Assembly (NCBI GenBank): GCA_015067565.1
Contig: SVMF01000007.1
Span: 36,423-100,422, forward strand
Source of the DNA: Oscillospiraceae bacterium
GTDB lineage: Bacteria > Bacillota > Clostridia > Oscillospirales > Oscillospiraceae
Length of the DNA: 64,000 nt
Direction of reading: 5' to 3'
Below the pieces are notes generated by a model that did not search any database, was not told where the DNA came from, and was given only the letters and a program-made list of their open reading frames with translations. Below, piece after piece: positions 7,470 through 13,506 of this stretch (the first letter of the stretch is position 1; each line of letters opens with the position of its first letter). The translations under genes were made by a program, and so were the position numbers.

Positions 7470-8771
7470 ATGAAATTGCGTCATAACGATAAATTTTTCA
7501 AATGGGGCATCACGGCCTTTCTGGTCTTTGTGGCAGGTGCGCTGTTTTGGATCATTTTTTCCAATTTCGGTGGGTTTTATGAGCTGATCCTGGACCTGAT
7601 CGCCATTCTCTCTCCGATTCTCTACGGCTGTTTCTTTGCATATCTGATGAATCCTGTGATGGAATTTACCATCCGTATGGTCGATAAACTCCTGGGAAAA
7701 ACGAAGCTCAAGGAAAGAACTGTGCACAAAATCAGCAAGCCTTGCGGTGTGCTGGTTGCGGTGATTGTGCTGCTCGGGGCGATGTATGCCCTCATTGCGC
7801 TGATCGTGCCAAACATCATTGCAAGCCTGGAGGAGCTTCTGACGAAGGAACGCCTGCAGGGCTACTATGACACCATTCTCGGCTGGGTGAACAATGTGTT
7901 TGCCGGTACGGCCTTTGCGCAGTGGGTCAAGGAAAATTTGCAGAGCGTCTTCACTTTGGCGCAGGATATCATCGGAAAGATCAATCTGTCGGGTGTTGTT
8001 TCGGACATCTTTAGTGCGGGTGTGAGTGTGGTCAGCGGCCTGTTCAGCTTCCTCATTGGCATCGTGGCAGCTGTGTATATCCTCATTTACAAAAAGCAGC
8101 TGTGCTCCCAGTCGAAGAAGCTCGTCACATCCTTCCTGAGAAACGACCATGCAGACCGCGTCTTTGAGATTGCACGCCGCACCAATCGCATTTTCAGCGG
8201 CTATGTGATTGGCAAGATCCTTGATGCGCTCCTGGTTGGTGTGATCACCTATGTTGTCCTTTTGATTATGGGAATGCCTTTTGCGGTGCTGATTGCCACG
8301 ATTGTCGGCATCACGAACATCATTCCGTATTTCGGCCCGTTTATCGGTGCGGCGCCGTCGGCGTTGTTGCTGCTGATCGAGAATCCGATTGATGCGCTGT
8401 ATTTCATCATTTTCATCGTCATTTTGCAGATGATTGACGGCAATATCATCGAAAACCGTATCATGGGTCTTCAGCTCGGCATTTCCGACTTCTGGGTATT
8501 GGTCTCTATTTTGCTCTTTGGCGGTGTGTTCGGATTTGCCGGAATGCTGCTGGGTGTGCCGATCTTTGCGGTGATCTATTCTCTGATTTCCGACGCAGTC
8601 AACAAGCGCCTGCGTCGCAAGAGATTCCCCGTCGAGACGGAATTGTATTACACGATGCACAGTGTCAACGACCTGCCGATTACCAAACCTACCTCCGTTT
8701 CCTATATCACGATGGAACCAAGCTACGATCTGAACGTTGAACCGGAGGATGAGTTTGAGGATTTTGACTGA
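7470..8771 (+). CDS. AI-2E family transporter (PerM/YtvI-type membrane protein)
   Basis: 433 residues from ATG 7470; the ATG at 7464 is only 1 nt from AAAGGAG, so the second is preferred. Hydrophobic segments occur near residues 10-60, 85-110, 180-210, 235-290 and 310-370, with the conserved PYFGPFIGAAPS motif and a soluble loop between the early and middle helices, as in the TqsA/PerM family. The acidic C-terminal tail ends EDEFEDFD. Characterised members export autoinducer-2 or act as ion/proton antiporters; which applies here cannot be read from sequence. It is divergent from the WYL regulator, which may control it. Confidence 0.88.
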   Translation: MKLRHNDKFFKWGITAFLVFVAGALFWIIFSNFGGFYELILDLIAILSPILYGCFFAYLMNPVMEFTIRMVDKLLGKTKLKERTVHKISKPCGVLVAVIVLLGAMYALIALIVPNIIASLEELLTKERLQGYYDTILGWVNNVFAGTAFAQWVKENLQSVFTLAQDIIGKINLSGVVSDIFSAGVSVVSGLFSFLIGIVAAVYILIYKKQLCSQSKKLVTSFLRNDHADRVFEIARRTNRIFSGYVIGKILDALLVGVITYVVLLIMGMPFAVLIATIVGITNIIPYFGPFIGAAPSALLLLIENPIDALYFIIFIVILQMIDGNIIENRIMGLQLGISDFWVLVSILLFGGVFGFAGMLLGVPIFAVIYSLISDAVNKRLRRKRFPVETELYYTMHSVNDLPITKPTSVSYITMEPSYDLNVEPEDEFEDFD

Positions 8772-8788
8772 CTGAAAGGAGAACGCAT

Positions 8789-9058
8789 ATGATCACGGTA
8801 TTCAACAGAACCCGATTGCTGACCGAGCAGAATCCGGAAAAGCTGGCCATCCTGCGCAGCAAGCTGAAAGCACAAAATATTCCTTTTTATCTGAAAACGA
8901 CCTGCTCGGAGGGCTATTTCGGCAGAGCGGCCAATGCCAAGGCGGCCATGCAGTCATCGAACTGCGTGTCCTATAACGATGTTTCCGCACGGAGCTATGT
9001 CTACTATATCTACGTGCGCAAGAAGGATCTGGCCCGTGCAAAACGGGCGATCACATAA
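8789..9058 (+). CDS. Small uncharacterised protein (possible DUF2007-like)
   Basis: 89 residues, preceded by GAAAGGAG at 8773-8780 and only 17 nt after the permease stop, so probably cotranscribed. It has no signal peptide or membrane segment. The layout (an N-terminal strand ITVFNRT, a helix, a central PFYLKT strand, then YYIYVRKKDLARAKRAI at the end) recalls the small ferredoxin-like DUF2007 'putative signal transducing' proteins, but this is a fold impression only. No function can be assigned. Confidence 0.6.
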   Translation: MITVFNRTRLLTEQNPEKLAILRSKLKAQNIPFYLKTTCSEGYFGRAANAKAAMQSSNCVSYNDVSARSYVYYIYVRKKDLARAKRAIT

Positions 9059-9072
9059 GATGAGATTTTTTT

Positions 9073-9100
9073 CGAACACACAGAGCTTTCTGTGTGTTCG
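9073..9100. other. Perfect 12-bp stem-loop before the ftsW-like gene
   Basis: Arms CGAACACACAGA (9073-9084) and TCTGTGTGTTCG (9089-9100) enclose the loop GCTT. A T7 run precedes rather than follows it on the plus strand, so it is not a normal plus-strand terminator. It ends 10 nt before the ribosome binding site of the FHA-FtsW gene and may be an mRNA structure or an operator. Confidence 0.6.
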
Positions 9101-9124
9101 GTGCATTGACAAGGAGGTGGGAAG

Positions 9125-10867
9125 ATGCAATTTTTTGAAGCAGTCGGGGAGTATTTGCAGACCGATGGAAGTGCCCTGGCGCAAACCTTTTGCTCCATTT
9201 GGCGTTTTGTCGCGCCGGCGCTTGCTGCGCTGATCCTCTACCGATGCATCAAGCCTTTGTTGCGTTTTCGCCGGGAACCAGAGCTGTGGGCATGGCTTTT
9301 GACACCCGATGGTGAGCAGCTCCCCGTGACGCATTGGGAGAGTATCATCGGACGAGCCAAAAGCAGTGATATCGTGATGAAATTTCCCACGGTGTCGAGA
9401 AGCCACGCGGTTCTGACGCGCTATGATGACGGCAGTTGGTCCATTACGGACATCGGCGGCCGCGGCGCGGTGACGGTTAACGGCAAAAAGGTTGTTGTCA
9501 GTGCTGTGCAATACGGCGATATCATCTCTCTGGGGGGCTTGGAAATGAAGCTGATGCCCTTGAGTGCCGAAGAGATCGAAGATCAGAATTACTACCGTAC
9601 CCGCCCTAACGATGTTTCGATGCCCGGCTTGACGCTGTTGCTTTTGACCATATTCCAGCTTCTGTCTGTGCTGCAGCTGTGGACTGCGTGCGAGGCTAAG
9701 GCTCTGCTTGATATTACGATCGCCTTCGGCACACTCATTGGGCTGCAGTGGGTGCTGTATTTCACACTGAGGCTGATGCGGCGAAGCGGATTTGAGGTCG
9801 AGACGATCGCACTGTTCTTGTCCACGATCGGCCTTGCGGTGATCGCCTCGTCGGCACCGCACGACATGATGAAGCAGATCGTCTGCATTTTTGGTGGCAT
9901 CGTGATCTACTTTGTGATCTCTTGGTCGCTGCGCGATCTGTCGAGAGCCAAAACGGTGCGCTATATTGCTGCCGTGGCTGGCATTTTGTTGCTTTTGATC
10001 AACCTCGTCATCGGTCAGGAGATCAATGGAGCAAGAAACTGGATCGCTATCGGCCCGATGAGCTTCCAGCCTTCTGAGATCGTCAAGCTGTGCTTCATCC
10101 TGGTGGGCGCGTCGACGATGGACCGTGTGGTCAGCAAGCGAAATGTGCTGAGCTTTTTGATCTATTCCGTGCTGATGTGCGGTTGCCTTGCGCTGATGAA
10201 GGATTTTGGTGCGGCGCTGATCTTCTTTGTGACCTTCCTTGTGATTGCATTTATGCGCTCAGGCAGCTTCTCGACCGTGACGCTTGCCATTGCGGCGGTC
10301 GTGTTTGCGGTGCTAATCCTTTTGCTCTATTTTGAGGACTACAGCGGTTATATCCAACGGCGCTTCTCTGTCTGGGGCAACGTCTGGGATGATCCGTACA
10401 ACATGGGCTACCAACAGGTCAGAGCGATGATGTGCCTGGCTTCGGGCGGCCTGCTCGGACTCGGTGCGGGCAACGGATGGCTGCACCATGTTGCGGCGGC
10501 CGATACAGACCTCGTCTTTGCCTTCGTTGGCGAGGAATGGGGCTTCCTGATTGCTGTGATGTGCGTTCTTGCCATCGTTGCACTTGCGGTGTTTGTGTTC
10601 CGCTCCTGTGTGGTTGCACGCAGCAGCTTTTATACCATTGCGGCCTGCGCAGCGGCAACTGTTCTGATCATGCAGACGATTCTGAATGTGTTCGGCACGA
10701 TGGACCTGCTGCCTCTGACGGGTGTCACATTCCCGTTTGTTTCCCACGGCGGCTCGAGTATGCTATGCTGTTGGGGCCTCTTGGCCTTTATCAAATGCGT
10801 CGATACCCGGCAGAATGCTTCTGTGGCGGTCAAGACGATCAAGATGCCGGAGGTGGAGTATGAATAA
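9125..10867 (+). CDS. FHA domain-FtsW/RodA/SpoVE fusion (SEDS glycosyltransferase)
   Basis: 580 residues, with AAGGAGG 8 nt upstream of the ATG. A single N-terminal membrane segment (~residues 18-45) is followed by a forkhead-associated domain (~55-145) with the phosphothreonine-binding signature: GR at ~74, SRSH at ~91-94 and NGKK at ~119. A SEDS domain of about ten membrane segments follows (GARNWIAIGPMSFQPSEIVKL, then GFLIAVMCVL, PFVSHGGSSML). SEDS proteins polymerise glycan strands from lipid II together with a class B PBP, and that partner is encoded immediately downstream with an 8-nt overlap. Family SEDS proteins are usually ~370-400 residues; the extra length is the FHA module, which suggests control by Ser/Thr phosphorylation. 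No kinase gene lies in the window. Confidence 0.92.
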   Translation: MQFFEAVGEYLQTDGSALAQTFCSIWRFVAPALAALILYRCIKPLLRFRREPELWAWLLTPDGEQLPVTHWESIIGRAKSSDIVMKFPTVSRSHAVLTRYDDGSWSITDIGGRGAVTVNGKKVVVSAVQYGDIISLGGLEMKLMPLSAEEIEDQNYYRTRPNDVSMPGLTLLLLTIFQLLSVLQLWTACEAKALLDITIAFGTLIGLQWVLYFTLRLMRRSGFEVETIALFLSTIGLAVIASSAPHDMMKQIVCIFGGIVIYFVISWSLRDLSRAKTVRYIAAVAGILLLLINLVIGQEINGARNWIAIGPMSFQPSEIVKLCFILVGASTMDRVVSKRNVLSFLIYSVLMCGCLALMKDFGAALIFFVTFLVIAFMRSGSFSTVTLAIAAVVFAVLILLLYFEDYSGYIQRRFSVWGNVWDDPYNMGYQQVRAMMCLASGGLLGLGAGNGWLHHVAAADTDLVFAFVGEEWGFLIAVMCVLAIVALAVFVFRSCVVARSSFYTIAACAAATVLIMQTILNVFGTMDLLPLTGVTFPFVSHGGSSMLCCWGLLAFIKCVDTRQNASVAVKTIKMPEVEYE

Positions 10868-12242
10868 GCTTGCAAAGCGCGCATGGTTTTCCCTTGTGCT
10901 TGCCGGAGTTCTTCTCTTTGGCCTTGGCGTCATCATCTTCCGTTATGGGACCGATGCAGCAATGTGGGTTGGCTTCCGAAGCAATCCGTCCGTACAGATG
11001 GGCGGCGCACTCAACAGCTATTCGGTTTGTCTGCGTGACGGAACGACAGTCCTGGATACCGCCGATTCGATTCATTATGCTGACGATGCGGCGCTGCGTG
11101 CATCTATGCTGCACCTTCTGGGGGACGGGGGCAATGTTTCTTCCTATGTGACCGATGCCTACGGCGACGAGCTGGCAGGCTTTGACCACTTTGGCGGTGT
11201 ATATAGCTCGGAGGAGGAACAGGGGAAAATGACCCTCACCATCAGTCCCATGGTACAAAAAACAGCCTATCATGCCATGCAGGGCAGGAAGGGCGTTGTG
11301 GGCGTGTACAATTATCAGACGGGTGAGGTCTTGTGTCTGCTCTCTACACCGACCTACGACCCGGCCAATCCGCCCCAGACGATCTATGCCTCTGACGGTA
11401 GTGTGCTTCCTGAGTATGACGGTGTGTATTTTAACCGCTTCATTCGCTCGACTTACATTCCTGGCTCGACCTTCAAACTCGTGACGGCTGCGGCTGCAAT
11501 TGAGCGCATGGACGACATCGAAACGCGCACCTTTGAATGCAATGGCTCAATCTATATCGGTGGACGGCAGATCGAATGTGCCGGTGGCAAGGCACATGGC
11601 ACGATCGGCTTCCGCGATGCGTTGGCAAAGTCTTGCAATGTCGCTTTCGCTCAGATATCCGACGAGCTCGGCAAGGAGATTCTGGCCGAGTTCGCAGAAA
11701 AGTCGCGCATTGGCGAGCGTTTGGAATTTGATGGTCTGAAAACCACACCGGGTGGTGTACGATGGGATGGGGCTGACTCTCATGCGGTGGCCTGGGCCGG
11801 CATCGGGCAGGGCAGTGACCTGATCAATCCGTGTCAGTTTATGACATTCGTTGGCGCCATCGCAAATGGTGGCCGCGCGGCGGTTCCCTATGTTGTCGAG
11901 CGGATCATTTATGGTGGTGATGAGAAATACAAGGCAGAAACGCAGATGCGATCCTTCCTGAATAAGCAGACGGCTGACCGCACAGCAGACCTGATGTGCT
12001 ATGCTGTGGATACGAACTATAGCTGGTCGGGCGTGTTTGCGGGACTGAGATCGGGCGGCAAGTCCGGTACGGCAGAGCGTGATGGCAGCACACACGATGC
12101 GCTGTATGTCGGTTTCAGCCGTGATCCCGACTATCCGCTGGCCTATATTGTCGTTGTGGAGGGGGGCGGCTCGGGCAGCGCGACCTGCCTTCCCATTGTG
12201 CAGCAGGTACTCAATGCTTGTGTCGCAGCTATGGATGAATAA
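10860..12242 (+). CDS. Class B penicillin-binding protein (PbpA-like transpeptidase)
   Basis: 460 residues from ATG 10860, which overlaps the end of the SEDS gene and sits after GGAGGTGGA. The protein has an N-terminal membrane anchor (~residues 8-28), a short N-terminal module, then a transpeptidase domain with S203-T-F-K206 (active-site serine), S258-C-N260 and K401-S-G. Its length and lack of a long dimerisation domain resemble actinobacterial PbpA rather than PBP2 or FtsI. It cross-links peptidoglycan made by the adjacent FHA-FtsW/RodA protein. Two hairpins downstream terminate the operon. Confidence 0.92.
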   Translation: MNKLAKRAWFSLVLAGVLLFGLGVIIFRYGTDAAMWVGFRSNPSVQMGGALNSYSVCLRDGTTVLDTADSIHYADDAALRASMLHLLGDGGNVSSYVTDAYGDELAGFDHFGGVYSSEEEQGKMTLTISPMVQKTAYHAMQGRKGVVGVYNYQTGEVLCLLSTPTYDPANPPQTIYASDGSVLPEYDGVYFNRFIRSTYIPGSTFKLVTAAAAIERMDDIETRTFECNGSIYIGGRQIECAGGKAHGTIGFRDALAKSCNVAFAQISDELGKEILAEFAEKSRIGERLEFDGLKTTPGGVRWDGADSHAVAWAGIGQGSDLINPCQFMTFVGAIANGGRAAVPYVVERIIYGGDEKYKAETQMRSFLNKQTADRTADLMCYAVDTNYSWSGVFAGLRSGGKSGTAERDGSTHDALYVGFSRDPDYPLAYIVVVEGGGSGSATCLPIVQQVLNACVAAMDE

Positions 12243-12248
12243 GCAAAA

Positions 12249-12279
12249 GAAATCCTTCGCCAAAGCGGCGAAGGATTTC
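12249..12279. terminator. Terminator hairpin after the PBP gene
   Basis: A perfect 13-bp stem, GAAATCCTTCGCC (12249-12261) / GGCGAAGGATTTC (12267-12279), with loop AAAGC. The downstream T-run is short (TTTCTT). Confidence 0.75.
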
Positions 12280-12293
12280 TTGCATCATGAATG

Positions 12294-12328
12294 AAAAACC
12301 TCTCTGCAGTTCTTGCAGAGAGGTTTTT
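12294..12328. terminator. Bidirectional terminator, rpsR operon and PBP operon
   Basis: A perfect 15-bp stem, AAAAACCTCTCTGCA (12294-12308) / TGCAGAGAGGTTTTT (12314-12328), has T-runs on both strands. It lies 8 bp past the rpsR stop and is the main end of the minus-strand rpsF-ssb-rpsR operon. Confidence 0.9.
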
Positions 12329-12336
12329 GTCGAAAA

Positions 12337-12573
12337 TTAGTCGGCGACGTAGGGCAGCAGGGCGATCATGCGAGCACGCTTGATAGCGATGGTCAGCTGA
12401 CGCTGATGAGCTGCACAGGTACCGGTGGTACGGCGAGGCAGAATCTTACCGCGCTCGGAAGTGTAGCGGCGGAGCTTGCCTGCGTCCTTGAAGTCGATGC
12501 TCGTAACCTTATCGACGCAGAAGTTACATACCTTCTTGCGCTTGCGCGGGCGAGCGACCTTCTCGTTAGCCAT
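12337..12573 (-). CDS. rpsR: 30S ribosomal protein S18
   Basis: 78 residues; AAGGAGG stands 9 nt before the ATG. The bS18 core ([32 protein letters not shown].. then [20 protein letters not shown]) is complete. The N-terminal CNFC and a later Cys suggest a zinc-binding form. S18 pairs with S6 on the platform of the small subunit. It is the last gene of rpsF-ssb-rpsR. Confidence 0.97.
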   Translation of the reverse strand: MANEKVARPRKRKKVCNFCVDKVTSIDFKDAGKLRRYTSERGKILPRRTTGTCAAHQRQLTIAIKRARMIALLPYVAD

Positions 12574-12615
12574 GAACGAAATCCTCCTTCTTACATACTC
12601 AAGCAGAAAAGTTAC

Positions 12616-13077
12616 TTAGAACGGCAGCTGGCTGTCGTCGTCCTCGATCATCGAGAAACCTGCATCAGCCATGGGAGCAGCGGGAGCGGCATAGCCATAG
12701 TTGTTGGTCGGAGCTGCGTAGCTCTGTGGAGCACTGTAGCCGCTGTCACTACCTTCGCGCTTGGAATCACCGAAATAGACATTGTCGGCGATGACTTCGG
12801 CGCTGCGGCGCTTGTTACCGTCCTTGTCGTTCCAGTTACGAATCTGGAGACGACCGGAAACCACTGCCATACGACCCTTGGCAAAATACTTGCTGACGAA
12901 CTCAGCAGTATTTCTCCATGCGACGATGTCAATGAAATCCGTCTCGCGTTCGCCGGTGGTGTTCGCAAAATCACGATCCACTGCGAGCGAGAACGTGGCC
13001 ACGGCGATGCCGGAGCTGGTCCGACGGAGCTCGGGGTCACGGGTAAGACGACCCATGAGAACGATATGGTTCAACAT
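12616..13077 (-). CDS. ssb: Single-stranded DNA-binding protein
   Basis: 153 residues. It has an OB-fold core (LNHIVLMGRLTRDPELRRTSSG, FIDIVAWRNTAEFVSKYFAKG, GRLQIRNW), a Tyr/Ala/Pro-rich linker (~110-140) and the acidic DDDSQLPF tip that recruits replication and repair partners. It is placed between rpsF and rpsR, the usual Firmicutes order, 12 nt after rpsF. Confidence 0.96.
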   Translation of the reverse strand: MLNHIVLMGRLTRDPELRRTSSGIAVATFSLAVDRDFANTTGERETDFIDIVAWRNTAEFVSKYFAKGRMAVVSGRLQIRNWNDKDGNKRRSAEVIADNVYFGDSKREGSDSGYSAPQSYAAPTNNYGYAAPAAPMADAGFSMIEDDDSQLPF

Positions 13078-13089
13078 GATTTGGCCTCC

Positions 13090-13386
13090 TTACGCTTCGA
13101 CTGCGACGATGATGGAACGCAGGATGCCATCAGTGATCTTGAACACACGGTCCAGCTCTGCGGGGAGCTCGGGCTTGCATTCGCAGGTCATGAGGACATA
13201 GTAGCCTTCGGGCAGATCGTTGATGGGATAAGCAAGACGGCGCTTGCCCCACTCCTCGATACCGGTCAGAGTACCTTCTGCCTCAACCATCGCCTTGAAC
13301 TTTTCCACGAGAGCAGCAATACCCTCTTCACCCTTCGCGGGATCGATGATATAGATGATCTCATACTTTGCGGAAATCTTAGCCAT
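13090..13386 (-). CDS. rpsF: 30S ribosomal protein S6
   Basis: 98 residues from ATG 13386 with GGAGGTG 9 nt upstream; an earlier in-frame extension covers the leader and is rejected. The typical bS6 sequence is present (YEIIYIIDP start, then EEWGKRRLAYPINDLPEGYYVL and a C-terminal RVFKITDGILRSIIV). First gene of the rpsF-ssb-rpsR operon; its leader holds a candidate S6:S18-binding structure. Confidence 0.96.
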   Translation of the reverse strand: MAKISAKYEIIYIIDPAKGEEGIAALVEKFKAMVEAEGTLTGIEEWGKRRLAYPINDLPEGYYVLMTCECKPELPAELDRVFKITDGILRSIIVAVEA

Positions 13387-13412
13387 TGTTGTTTGCACCT
13401 CCTTTTGGACTG

Positions 13413-13438
13413 TTGGCCGACAATCTCGTTGCCGGCAA
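13413..13438 (-). promoter_or_regulatory. Candidate S6:S18-type autoregulatory leader hairpin of rpsF
   Basis: On the minus-strand transcript TTGCCGGCAA (13438-13429) pairs, with one bulge and one wobble, with TTGTCGGCCAA (13423-13413) across a 5-base loop, 8-10 nt before the ribosome binding site. rpsF leaders in many bacteria carry a CCG-containing structure bound by the S6:S18 complex. This fits in place and content, but no consensus alignment was done. Confidence 0.4.
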
Positions 13439-13465
13439 GGATTGCTTGTTTTCGCAAGCTCATAT

Positions 13466-13494
13466 ATTCTACTTGCAAAATAAAGATTTGTCAA
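13466..13494 (-). promoter_or_regulatory. rpsF operon promoter
   Basis: On the minus strand a consensus TTGACA (13489-13494), a 17-bp spacer and TAGAAT (13466-13471). It begins only 12 bp past the stop codon of the upstream surface-protein gene, with no terminator between. Confidence 0.88.
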
Positions 13495-13506
13495 CAGTTT
13501 TTTACA

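Noticed and set aside
7356..8660. N-terminal ~435-residue extension of the WYL regulator
   Set aside because: It lies antisense to the permease gene, has no recognisable domain and includes the WYL gene's own promoter and ribosome binding site.
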